Positions 27,501 through 34,931 of a stretch of DNA of 64,000 bases are shown piece by piece (positions within the stretch are counted from its first letter, which is position 1; the number at the start of each line of letters is the position of its first letter). This DNA comes from Ruegeria_C sp040830705 (GTDB lineage Bacteria > Pseudomonadota > Alphaproteobacteria > Rhodobacterales > Rhodobacteraceae), in assembly GCA_040830705.1 (NCBI GenBank), contig JBFOME010000008.1, positions 210,043 to 274,042 on the forward strand. Reading direction: 5' to 3'. The translations under genes were made by a program, and so were the position numbers. Below the pieces are notes generated by a model. That model did not search any database, was not told the DNA's origin, and saw only the letters and a list, made by a program, of their open reading frames with translations.

Positions 27501-27642
27501 AGCCGGGATGCATCACCTTCAGCAGATAGCGCATGCCATTTGCCGCTTCGGCCAGGAAGTTTAGGTCATACTCCCCGTCCAGCTGTTTCAACTCGGCGGC
27601 GATGCCCCAATGCTGCTTCAGCGCGTTCATCCAGTGCTGCAT
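24592..27642 (-). CDS. Kinase - M23 peptidase - class III aminotransferase fusion protein
   Basis: 1016-residue three-part protein. Residues about 1-350 are an APH/choline-kinase-like domain (HNDANDYN catalytic loop, then LIDFGDM). Residues about 430-570 are an M23/LytM-like domain with HLAVD and HAHFQL zinc ligands. Residues about 590-1000 are a PLP-dependent class III aminotransferase of the AGXT2L type (GLAGFIAETFPSVGG, IADEVQTGLGR, PLP lysine in LGKPIGNGHPIG). The tail CDHTHHHSGCGCC is rich in Cys and His. A kinase followed by a phospho-lyase suggests phosphorylation and then phosphate elimination of an amino alcohol such as ethanolamine or hydroxylysine; this is inference. ATG 27642 has GAGG close upstream. 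Confidence 0.85.
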   Translation of the reverse strand: MQHWMNALKQHWGIAAELKQLDGEYDLNFLAEAANGMRYLLKVMHPGCDQALVEMQIGALEHIGTAAPGLPIAKPIASRDGSKLIEVVDADGLGRLVWVQECLSGDCYARVRPHSEDLILRLGRVLGATDRALDGFAHPALERDFKWDLTAARWIEGELDVIQDDTRRALINDIADAFAGVEDRLSALPKQAIHNDANDYNILVEGDLGRAGISGLIDFGDMCAAPKVCELAIAGAYVVLDHPRPERALAALVRGFHAANRLSPEEIELIWPLLRMRLAVSVVNSALMALQVPDDPYVTISQAPAWRFLENAAVKGGLISARLRMACGLPVTDGSTRIRDYIETHRGSYPALTGTPLSDAPMGSLSVEEAATPRDPFHLSVDDAARIDEVVSDAPIWLGYFGEPRLIYTGQAFRSGPWKASDRRTVHLAVDIFAPAGTLLHAPLSGRVEAVENRDDPLDYGGVVILHHETPEGDAFYTLYGHLDPEVCERLKPGDPVAQGSAFCRLGTVEQNGGWAPHAHFQLALTADGMAPDWPGVADPDDLAFWQAICPNPAALLNLPDEQVAFQPTSKEAVWRDRQAHFGANLRLSYDDPIMPVRGWRHHLFDDWGRPYLDAYNNVPHVGHAHPRIQAVAAEQLGRVNTNTRYLHPAQTAFADKLLSKLPDALEVCFFVNSGSEANELALRLARAHSGARGIVTPDHGYHGNTTGAIDISAYKFNAPGGIGPSDWVELVEVADDYRGRFRRDDPERARKYSDLVEPAIATLVDKGHGLAGFIAETFPSVGGQIIPPTGYLAAVYDKIRAAGGVCIADEVQTGLGRLGEHYFGFEQQKAVPDIVVLGKPIGNGHPIGVVITTRAIADSFAQGPEFFSTFGGSTLSCRIGKEVLDVVDEEGLQENAQRMGARLIDGLRRTESEFGCVGDVRGMGLFLGVELVNPDGSEATEICAYVKNRMRDHRILIGSEGPKDNILKIRPPLTIEAEDVDMILEKLREVLGEVGDYAPPAQCDHTHHHSGCGCC

Positions 27643-27731
27643 GTCACCTCTTTCATCATGCGGGGCGAGCCGTTTTTCGTTTGGCAGGAATGACCACGCC
27701 CGGCTTGGGTGGCGGTGCGTCCCCGGGTATC

Positions 27732-28604
27732 CTATCCCAGCGCGCGCAACCGTTTGATCAGGGACGACGTATCCCACCGCCCGCCACCCTGCTTCTGCAC
27801 ATCCTTGTAGAACTGATCCACCAGTGCCGTGACCGGCAGGCTGGCGCCTGTTTCATTGGCGGTGTCCAGGCAGATGCCCAGATCCTTGCGCATCCAGTCG
27901 ACAGCAAACCCATACTCGAAATGATCGTCCAGCATCGTCTCGTACCGGTTCGACATCTGCCAGCTACCGGCGGCGCCCTGACTAATCACCTCGACAACGG
28001 CGCGGCCATCAAGCCCTGCTTTCTCAGCGAAATGCAGCGCTTCGCTCAGGGCCTGCACCAGACCTGCGATGGCGATCTGGTTGCACATCTTAGTCATCTG
28101 ACCGGCCCCGCTTTCGCCGATACGGCGGCAGATTTTGGAATAGATCTGCATCACCGGTTCCGCCTGCGCATAAGCCGTCTCATCGCCGCCGCACATGATC
28201 GAAAGCGCGCCGTTCTCCGCCCCGGCCTGACCGCCCGAGATCGGCGCGTCAACAAAGGCCAGCCCAAGCGCTTTGCCCGCTTCATAAAGTTCGCGCGTCA
28301 CCTTGGCTGAAACGGTTGTGTGATCGACAAAGATCGCGCCAGAGGACATCGCGGCAAAGGCACCATCCTCGCCGACGCAAACACTCCGCAGATCGTCGTC
28401 ATTGCCGACACAGGACATCACGAAGTCGGCTCCCTGCGCCGCCTCAGCCGGGGTCTTGCCCATCGCGCCACCATACTGGGTCACCCAGGCTTCGGCCTTG
28501 GCTGCAGTACGGTTATAGACAGTTACGTCATGGCCTGCGGTCTGGAGGTGCCCGGCCATGGGATAGCCCATGACCCCAAGCCCGAGAAATGCGACTTTCG
28601 CCAT
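27732..28604 (-). CDS. 3-hydroxyisobutyrate dehydrogenase-family (beta-hydroxyacid) dehydrogenase
   Basis: 290-residue NAD(P)-dependent enzyme. The N-terminal Rossmann motif is FLGLGVMGYPMAGHL, the substrate loop is VDAPISGGQAGAENG, and the catalytic lysine is in GAGQMTKMCNQ. The family oxidises 3-hydroxyisobutyrate, tartronate semialdehyde or similar acids. It lies upstream of the fusion gene on the same strand, 89 bases away, so a shared pathway is possible. Exact substrate unresolved. Confidence 0.88.
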   Translation of the reverse strand: MAKVAFLGLGVMGYPMAGHLQTAGHDVTVYNRTAAKAEAWVTQYGGAMGKTPAEAAQGADFVMSCVGNDDDLRSVCVGEDGAFAAMSSGAIFVDHTTVSAKVTRELYEAGKALGLAFVDAPISGGQAGAENGALSIMCGGDETAYAQAEPVMQIYSKICRRIGESGAGQMTKMCNQIAIAGLVQALSEALHFAEKAGLDGRAVVEVISQGAAGSWQMSNRYETMLDDHFEYGFAVDWMRKDLGICLDTANETGASLPVTALVDQFYKDVQKQGGGRWDTSSLIKRLRALG

Positions 28605-28680
28605 GTGAACATCCTTCCCTTTGTCTCACGCAAGTGCTGTCCAGAGACAAAGCAAAGCCACGGCCAAAGGGCAAGGTGGA

Positions 28681-29070
28681 TCAGGCTTTGCGCCCGAGAT
28701 CGCGCAGGATCGGACAATCGGGCCTCGCATCTCCGGCACAGGCATCGACCAGTTCGGTCAGCGTGTCCTGCATGGCGCGCAGATCGTCGATTTTGGCCTC
28801 GATCCGGTGCAGGTGGTCGCGGGCGATCCGTTTGACATCAGCGCTGGCACGGGTGTCGTCTTCATAAAGGGCCAGCAGCGCGCGGCAATCCTCGATCGTG
28901 AAGCCAAGCGCACGGGCGCGGGCAAGAAAAGCCAGCTTGTGCAGGTCCTGTTCGGCAAAGCGCCGATAGCCGTTGTCATCGCGTGCCGGAGAGATCAGGC
29001 CGATCTCTTCATAGTAACGGATGGTCTTTGCGGGCAGGCCCGAGCGGTCAGAGACGTCCCCAATATTCAT
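28681..29070 (-). CDS. cueR: Copper-responsive regulator CueR (MerR family)
   Basis: 129-residue MerR-type activator with an N-terminal winged helix (MNIGDVSDRSGLPAKTIRYYEEIGLI), a coiled-coil, and the C-terminal metal site CAGDARPDC, in which two cysteines separated by seven residues are typical for Cu(I)-binding CueR. Its ATG overlaps the copA stop (ATGA), so it is made from the copA transcript and would activate its own operon. Confidence 0.93.
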   Translation of the reverse strand: MNIGDVSDRSGLPAKTIRYYEEIGLISPARDDNGYRRFAEQDLHKLAFLARARALGFTIEDCRALLALYEDDTRASADVKRIARDHLHRIEAKIDDLRAMQDTLTELVDACAGDARPDCPILRDLGRKA

Positions 29071-31352
29071 GCGCCCGATGCCTCGGGCAGAGCTGCGGTT
29101 GTCGGTGATGGCTTGGCCTGCGGCTGTGATCCTGCGGGCCGGACGCGCCGTAGGCGCAGGGCGTTGGTAACCACGAAGACGCTGGAAAACGCCATCGCGC
29201 CAGCGGCCAGCGCCGGAGACAGAAGCGGCCCGCCAATGGCATGTAGCAGCCCGGCGGCGACCGGGATAAGCAGGATGTTGTAGCCAAACGCCCAGACCAG
29301 ATTCTGGCGAATGTTGCGCATGGTCCGGCGTGACAGATCCAGCGCCGTGACCGCACCGTTGGGATCACCGTTCATCAACACCACGTCTGCAGCTTCGATG
29401 GCTACATCGGTGCCAGTGCCGATCGCTATGCCCACATCGGCGCTGGCTAGCACCGGCGCGTCGTTGATCCCGTCGCCGACAAACGCCACACCACCATGTG
29501 CCTTGCGCAGGTCCTCCAGTGCTTCGACCTTGCCCTCGGGCAGAACTTCGGCGGTGACATGATCGACGCCCAATTGGGTGGCCACGGCCTGCGCTGTGAT
29601 GCGGTTGTCACCGCTGATCAGAGCGGTACGCAGCCCCATATCGCGCAGCGTGGCAACCGTCTGCGCCGCCCCCGGCTTGATCGGGTCCGCCACCGCCAGA
29701 GCCGCCACCGCCTGACCGTCGAGCGCCACATAGACCGGGCTCTTACCCTGCGCGGCCCAGGCCTGACCGATCTTTCGCAGCCCGCCCAGATCAAGACCCT
29801 CGCGGTCAAAAAGCCGGTCTGCGCCGATCTGCACATCGGTCCCGTCGATCCTGGCGCTCAGGCCAAGCCCTGTGATCGTCTCGAACTGTTCGAGTTCGGG
29901 CATGGGGCCAGCCCAGGCTCGGGTGATCGCGCTGGCGATAGGGTGTTCAGAGCGTGCTTCGGCAACTGCCGCCAACTGCAGCACGTGGTCGCGGTCGATG
30001 CCATCGGCGACTGAGAGATCCGTCATCTCAGGCCGCCCTTCGGTCAATGTCCCGGTCTTGTCGAAAGCGATCACCTTGGCCTCTTGCAAGCGCTGTAGCG
30101 CGTCGCCCTTGCGGAACAGCACGCCAAGCTCAGCGGCGCGCCCTGTACCGACCATGATCGAGGTGGGCGTTGCCAGCCCCATGGCACAGGGGCACGCGAT
30201 GATCAGGACCGAAACACCGGCCACCAGCGCCAGCGGTAGAGCAGGGGCGGGGCCCCAGAGCAGCCAGCAGCCAACCGCCAGCGCGGCAATCAGCAGCACC
30301 GCAGGCACGAACCACATGGTTACGCGATCAACTAGCCCCTGAATGGGCAGCTTTGCACCCTGCGCCTCTTCAACCATCTGAATGATCCGGGCCAGTACCG
30401 TGTCGCTGCCAACCCGCGTCACGCGCGCGCGCAGCGCGCCAGTACCGTTGACTGTGCCGCCGATGATCTCGGCCCCCTCGGTCTTGGCGACCGGAATAGG
30501 CTCACCGCTTATCATGCTTTCATCGACCCGCGAGTGACCATCCAGAACGGTGGCATCCACCGGAATACGTTCGCCAGGGCGGATCAGTAGGATATCGCCT
30601 TGGCGCAGCTCGGAAATCGGGATGTCGGCGGTCTTGCCGTCGCGTTCGGCGCTGGCGGATTTTGGCTGCAATCGAAGCAGCGACTTGATGGCAGAGCTGG
30701 CGCGGCCCTTGGCACGCGCCTCCAGCAACCGTCCAAACAGGATCAGAACCGTGATCACGCAGGCGGCCTCAAAATAGACATGCGCGGTGCCATGTGGCAG
30801 CAGCCCCGGAGCGAAGGTTGCCACCACCGAATAGCCGTAGGCCGCCGCCGTCCCCAAGGCGACCAGAGCGTTCATGTCCGGCGCGCCGCGTAGCAGCGAC
30901 GGGACACCCTTGGCATAGAATATTCGGCCCGGCCCCAACAGCAGCAGGCTCGTCAGAACGAACTGGATCAGGTTGCTGGTCTGGGTGCCGATGTTTTGCT
31001 GGACCCAATGGTGAAAGGCGGGGATCACGTGACCGCCCATTTCGAGAACAAAGACCGGCAGCGCCAGCGCCGCCGCAAAGAGCGTCGCACGCCGCAAATC
31101 CGTATGGGCGTCTTCGGTCTGGTTCTGCTGTGCTTCATTCCGTGCCGGATAGCCTGCATCCGCGACCACCTGCGCGAGCCGTTCGGCGTCGGTAAGCGCG
31201 TCATCAAAGCGAATGGTGGCCTGTCCGGTGGCCAGATTGACATTGGCCTCGATCACGCCCGCCTCGCCTTTCAGGGCGTTTTCTGCTCGCCCCACGCAAG
31301 AGGCGCAGGAGAGGCCAGTCAGGTGCAATGTGGCGGTTTGCGGTGCGGGCAT
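29067..31352 (-). CDS. copA: Copper-exporting P1B-type ATPase CopA
   Basis: 761-residue inner-membrane Cu(I) pump. It has one N-terminal HMA domain (GLSCASC), the transmembrane ion site IIACPCAMGLATP, the phosphorylation motif DKTGTLTEG and the GDGINDAPVL hinge. It exports Cu(I) from the cytoplasm. It is translationally coupled to cueR downstream and preceded by a MerR-type promoter. The adjacent Mo-Cu CO dehydrogenase needs copper, but CopA here is most simply explained as copper detoxification. Confidence 0.96.
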   Translation of the reverse strand: MPAPQTATLHLTGLSCASCVGRAENALKGEAGVIEANVNLATGQATIRFDDALTDAERLAQVVADAGYPARNEAQQNQTEDAHTDLRRATLFAAALALPVFVLEMGGHVIPAFHHWVQQNIGTQTSNLIQFVLTSLLLLGPGRIFYAKGVPSLLRGAPDMNALVALGTAAAYGYSVVATFAPGLLPHGTAHVYFEAACVITVLILFGRLLEARAKGRASSAIKSLLRLQPKSASAERDGKTADIPISELRQGDILLIRPGERIPVDATVLDGHSRVDESMISGEPIPVAKTEGAEIIGGTVNGTGALRARVTRVGSDTVLARIIQMVEEAQGAKLPIQGLVDRVTMWFVPAVLLIAALAVGCWLLWGPAPALPLALVAGVSVLIIACPCAMGLATPTSIMVGTGRAAELGVLFRKGDALQRLQEAKVIAFDKTGTLTEGRPEMTDLSVADGIDRDHVLQLAAVAEARSEHPIASAITRAWAGPMPELEQFETITGLGLSARIDGTDVQIGADRLFDREGLDLGGLRKIGQAWAAQGKSPVYVALDGQAVAALAVADPIKPGAAQTVATLRDMGLRTALISGDNRITAQAVATQLGVDHVTAEVLPEGKVEALEDLRKAHGGVAFVGDGINDAPVLASADVGIAIGTGTDVAIEAADVVLMNGDPNGAVTALDLSRRTMRNIRQNLVWAFGYNILLIPVAAGLLHAIGGPLLSPALAAGAMAFSSVFVVTNALRLRRVRPAGSQPQAKPSPTTAALPEASGA

Positions 31353-31384
31353 GGATAGGGGCCTTGAATGTCACGAATACAATT

Positions 31385-31415
31385 CAGATAAGGCCTCCAG
31401 TCACTGGAAGGTCAA
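31385..31415 (-). promoter_or_regulatory. MerR-type (CueR) promoter of copA-cueR
   Basis: On the minus strand TTGACC (31415-31410) and TATCTG (31390-31385) are separated by 19 bases, the long spacer that marks MerR-family promoters. The spacer and -35 contain the dyad CCTTCCAGTGACTGGAGG, the expected CueR site between the two elements. Transcription would start about 25 bases before the copA ATG. Confidence 0.8.
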
Positions 31416-31452
31416 GCATTGCCCGGTCGATTTTTGTGCAATTTTGGCGGGT

Positions 31453-32199
31453 TTATGGCCCGGCGCGCGGATCGTCGATCTCTGATGGGAAACGATTTGG
31501 CATCAAACCGGCCTGAAACCACTGGATCATCGTGTAGATGGAGAACACCGGCAGCCCGGTGTGGCGCCGAATGTCGGCGGCATAAGGTACCATATTGGTG
31601 CATTCCAGAATAATCGCGCCCGCTTGCGGCTCGCCCGCGACGATGGCATCGGCGGCATCCAGCATGTCTTGTCGGCACGCCTCGAAGTCGATCTCGCGGG
31701 CGTCGTTCAGGATGTCGCGGGTAAAGACCCGCCCCTCATCGGTGCCATAGATCGGTGTGTCGGGCGGCACATTCGCCGCCGCCAGATGCTCAGGCGTCAA
31801 GGTCGCTTTCGAGATGGTCAGAATCACCGGCTTTCGGCCCGGCGGCAATATCGCCTGCACCATCGGTACCTGCATCAGTGACGATGTCGCGACGGGGACG
31901 TCTAGTGCTGCGCGCAGTTCGTCCTGAACCAGTGACAGAAAACCACAATTTGTGGTGATCCCGTCGCAGCCCATGGCAATCAGATCGCGCCCGGCCTCGA
32001 TGAAGGCATCAAGCTGGCGGCGCGGATCACCCCGCACGATCCGGTCGGGCGAAGCCCCGCGCACCACGCGGTAGTGCACCGGAAATGGCCAAGTCATCGC
32101 GTTTCCCATATCACCTGGAATGCGCGGAAAACGGGTTTCCAGCATCAGGATACCGATGCTTGCGCCATAAACCGTTTTTCCACCTGTTTGTCGGAACAT
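31453..32199 (-). CDS. Asp/Glu racemase-superfamily enzyme
   Basis: 248-residue protein of the Asp/Glu/hydantoin racemase superfamily. Both catalytic cysteines are present, in TTNCGFL and LECTNM. Members racemise amino acids or hydantoins, isomerise maleate or decarboxylate arylmalonates; the substrate is not clear. It starts nine bases after the GntR gene on the same strand, so the two form one operon, divergent from the TPP enzyme and the carboxylase genes. Confidence 0.82.
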   Translation of the reverse strand: MFRQTGGKTVYGASIGILMLETRFPRIPGDMGNAMTWPFPVHYRVVRGASPDRIVRGDPRRQLDAFIEAGRDLIAMGCDGITTNCGFLSLVQDELRAALDVPVATSSLMQVPMVQAILPPGRKPVILTISKATLTPEHLAAANVPPDTPIYGTDEGRVFTRDILNDAREIDFEACRQDMLDAADAIVAGEPQAGAIILECTNMVPYAADIRRHTGLPVFSIYTMIQWFQAGLMPNRFPSEIDDPRAGP

Positions 32200-32208
32200 G
32201 CCGGGGCC

Positions 32209-32898
32209 TCACAGATCGGGAACATAAAGCTGCGCAAAGGCATCGCGAACCGCTTGCGTCGCGCCCTCGCGGCGGCGTTCGATATGGGCGCGCATCTGTG
32301 ACGTCGCCTCCTCTTGGTCGCGTCGGGCCACCGCCTCGACGATGCGTCTATGGGCTGACACCATGCTCCGGCCATCAGGCGCGGTTTCGCGCAGGCGGCG
32401 CAGGTCGATCAGGCGCAAATAGCGGATGCGATCATTCAGATTATCCAGCATGCGGCACAGCTCGGCATTGCCCGAGAGCTGACAAAGCCGGGTGTGAAAA
32501 CGCTCATCCATCGCCAGCAGGCTCTCGGCATCAGCCGCGGGGATGTAGTCCGATGCCACCGCCTCAAGTTCATGCATCAGCGCCTCAACAGCTTCGTCGG
32601 TGCCACGCTGACAGGCCAGCCGAACCGCCTCGGTCTCGACGGCGACGCGCGCCTCATAGAGGTCCATCACAAGCTCGGGGGACAGTGAGCGGCAGAAAAA
32701 GCCGCGGCCCGAGCGAAAGTTCAGGAACCCTTCGGCCACCAACCGGTTCAGCGCCTCGCGAATCGGCGTGCGCGAGGCGTTCAACTGCGCCGCCAGCGCG
32801 CTTTCATTGATGCGCGCATCAGGTTTGAAGGCAAAATCAGACGCCATCCGGCGCAGCGCCTCATAGATGCGATCAACATTGCTTTCGGACTTCGCCAT
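32209..32898 (-). CDS. GntR-family (FCD) transcription regulator
   Basis: 229-residue regulator with an N-terminal winged helix (INESALAAQLNASRTPIREALNRLVAEGFL) and a C-terminal all-helical FCD ligand domain with metal-binding histidines (for example MDERFHTRL and VSAHRRIVEA). It heads the GntR-racemase operon and is divergent from the TPP gene. A perfect palindrome of the kind bound by FCD regulators sits in the shared promoter region, so it very likely controls this island in response to a carboxylic-acid effector. Confidence 0.9.
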   Translation of the reverse strand: MAKSESNVDRIYEALRRMASDFAFKPDARINESALAAQLNASRTPIREALNRLVAEGFLNFRSGRGFFCRSLSPELVMDLYEARVAVETEAVRLACQRGTDEAVEALMHELEAVASDYIPAADAESLLAMDERFHTRLCQLSGNAELCRMLDNLNDRIRYLRLIDLRRLRETAPDGRSMVSAHRRIVEAVARRDQEEATSQMRAHIERRREGATQAVRDAFAQLYVPDL

Positions 32899-32932
32899 TT
32901 CCGCTCCTTGCTACGCGCAGACTAGGTCGGGA

Positions 32933-32971
32933 TTGACATGTGCGCAACCTGTCATTCAAATCTGTATACAG
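32933..32971 (+). promoter_or_regulatory. Promoter of the TPP-enzyme operon with GntR operator
   Basis: TTGACA (32933-32938), 17 bases, TCAAAT (32956-32961), directly followed by the perfect palindrome CTGTATACAG (32962-32971). The GTATAC core fits FCD-type GntR operators, and binding here would cover the transcription start. Confidence 0.6.
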
Positions 32972-32998
32972 TTATGAATGCAAAAATAGGCGAGTCGG

Positions 32999-34690
32999 AT
33001 GGAAAATCGGATGAATGGGGCCGAGGCGATGGTCCGTATGCTAGAAGCGCAGGGCGTGCAGCACATTTTCGGGCTGTGTGGTGACACGACGCTGCCGTTT
33101 TATGATGCGATGCTGCGGCTCGATCATTCGATTACCCACGTACTGACCCGCGATGAACGATCTGCCGCTTACATGGCCGATGGCTATTCCCGCGTAACCG
33201 GGCGGGTCGGCGTGGCCGAAGGGCCGTCTGGCGGCGGTGCAACCTATATTCTGCCGGGGTTGATCGAGGCTTCGGAAAGCTCTTATGCGGTGTTGGGCAT
33301 CACCACCGATATCTCGGTGGCCTCTTATGGCAAATACCCATTGACCGAAGTTGATCAGCAGGCGTTGATGGCACCGCTGACCAAGTGGAATACAGTGCTG
33401 ACGCGCGCCGATCACATCCCACGCATGGTGCGCGCGGCGTTCCGGGCGATGACCACGGGCCGGTCTGGTGCGGCGCATATCGGGCTGCCTTATGACATCC
33501 AGTATGATGCGGTTGATCCTGGTGACATCTGGGGCGACCCGGCAACCGCCACTTATCCAGCCTACCGTCAGTGCCCGCCCCCCGGCGCGGTCGAGGCCGC
33601 GGTTGAGGCGATCCTGTCGGCAAAATCTCCGCTGATCGTTTGCGGTGGCGGCGTGGTGATCGCCGGGGCGTGGGAGGAACTGGGCCGGCTCGCCACGCGG
33701 CTGGACATTCCGGTGGCCACTTCAATCTCGGGTCAGGGCGCACTGGCCGAAACTCATCTCAACTGCCTGGGTGTGGTCGGCTCGAACGGCGGCACTGACG
33801 AGACATGGGAAATGATGGAGGCGGCCGATCTCGTGATCTTCATGGGCTGCCGGGCCGGGTCCACCACCACAGCCCGGTGGGAAGCGCCGGGGCCAAGCAC
33901 GCGAGTGGTACATTTCGACAGCGACCCGATGGTGATGAATGCCAACTACCGGACCGAGGTAGCGGTGGTTGGCGATTTGCATCTGGCGCTGAGTGAGGCC
34001 AACGCCGTTCTCGACAGGCGCGCTCAAGGCGCGGACGGTTTTGGCGGAGCGGCTGCGGTGGCCGAAAGGAAGGCAAGAAAATTCGAGACCTTCGAGCGTT
34101 TCGCCAGCATGACCGATGGTCCGATCCGTCCGGAGCGGGTCATCAAGACGTTGATGGATGTGCTGCCCGACGATGCAACCATCGTCTCGGACCCGGGCAC
34201 AAGCTGTCCCTATTTCTCCGCCTATTATCAACTGCCGAAACCGGGACGGCATTTCATCACCAACCGCGCGCATGGAGCTTTGGGATATGCGCTTTCAGCG
34301 GCGTTGGGCGCCTGGTTTGGGCGACCGACCTCAAAGACGGTGGCGCTGATGGGTGACGGGTCTTTCGGCTTTACTTGCGGCGAGTTGGAAACCGTCTGCC
34401 GGGTCGGCGCGCCGATCACCTATGTGGTGTTTTCAAACGCCAATTTCGGATGGATCAAGGCCAGCCAATACGCTGACAGGGATGCGCGCTATTACAACGT
34501 CGATTTCAACCGGACCGATCAGGCGGCAATAGCCGCAGCTTATGGGGTGAAATCCTGGCGCGTCGAGGCACCGGAAGATCTGGATCGCGTTTTGCGCGAG
34601 GCGATCGCCCATGACGGACCAACCCTTGTTGATGTCATCTGCCAGCCGCTGGAAGAAAGCAACGCGCCGGTCCGCCGCTGGATGGGATAA
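32999..34690 (+). CDS. Thiamine-diphosphate enzyme (acetolactate synthase-like)
   Basis: 563-residue TPP enzyme with the usual three domains: N-terminal PYR with the catalytic glutamate at DERSAAYMA (Glu53), a central Rossmann-like domain (PLIVCGGGVVIAGAWEELGRL), and a C-terminal PP domain with the GDGSFGF ... N TPP/Mg motif. Members make or break C-C bonds next to a carbonyl (decarboxylases, carboligases, 2-hydroxyacyl-CoA lyases). No FAD-type or CoA-type feature lets me choose. First gene on the plus-strand side of the GntR-controlled island. Confidence 0.88.
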   Translation: MENRMNGAEAMVRMLEAQGVQHIFGLCGDTTLPFYDAMLRLDHSITHVLTRDERSAAYMADGYSRVTGRVGVAEGPSGGGATYILPGLIEASESSYAVLGITTDISVASYGKYPLTEVDQQALMAPLTKWNTVLTRADHIPRMVRAAFRAMTTGRSGAAHIGLPYDIQYDAVDPGDIWGDPATATYPAYRQCPPPGAVEAAVEAILSAKSPLIVCGGGVVIAGAWEELGRLATRLDIPVATSISGQGALAETHLNCLGVVGSNGGTDETWEMMEAADLVIFMGCRAGSTTTARWEAPGPSTRVVHFDSDPMVMNANYRTEVAVVGDLHLALSEANAVLDRRAQGADGFGGAAAVAERKARKFETFERFASMTDGPIRPERVIKTLMDVLPDDATIVSDPGTSCPYFSAYYQLPKPGRHFITNRAHGALGYALSAALGAWFGRPTSKTVALMGDGSFGFTCGELETVCRVGAPITYVVFSNANFGWIKASQYADRDARYYNVDFNRTDQAAIAAAYGVKSWRVEAPEDLDRVLREAIAHDGPTLVDVICQPLEESNAPVRRWMG

Positions 34691-34710
34691 GTGTTTCTGA
34701 TGCGACGGAG

Positions 34711-34767
34711 GAAAGGCGTTTCGAAACACCTTTCTCAAGCGCCTTCAAGGCCGTTCGAACGGCCTTG
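34711..34767. terminator. Two adjacent hairpins after the TPP gene
   Basis: GAAAGGcGTTTC / GAAACaCCTTTC (34711-34734, one mismatch) is followed by a perfect palindrome AAGGCCGTTCGAACGGCCTT at 34747-34766 that extends one more base pair on each side. No strong T-tract follows. They could end the TPP transcript or act as a processing site before the AtuA operon, which starts 165 bases on. Confidence 0.4.
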
Positions 34768-34931
34768 TTGTGGCACCGGAGATTGGCGTCAGTAAATCGT
34801 GCCCTGATCTAGCGCAGGCGGCTTGAACCACTAGGATGCGCGCTGCCGCCGGTTGACCGGATCGGTCTGACAATCTTACAAATAATCAAGGCGTTCATGG
34901 GCGCGTCACCCGCAGCGAGGAGGATCCGCGG

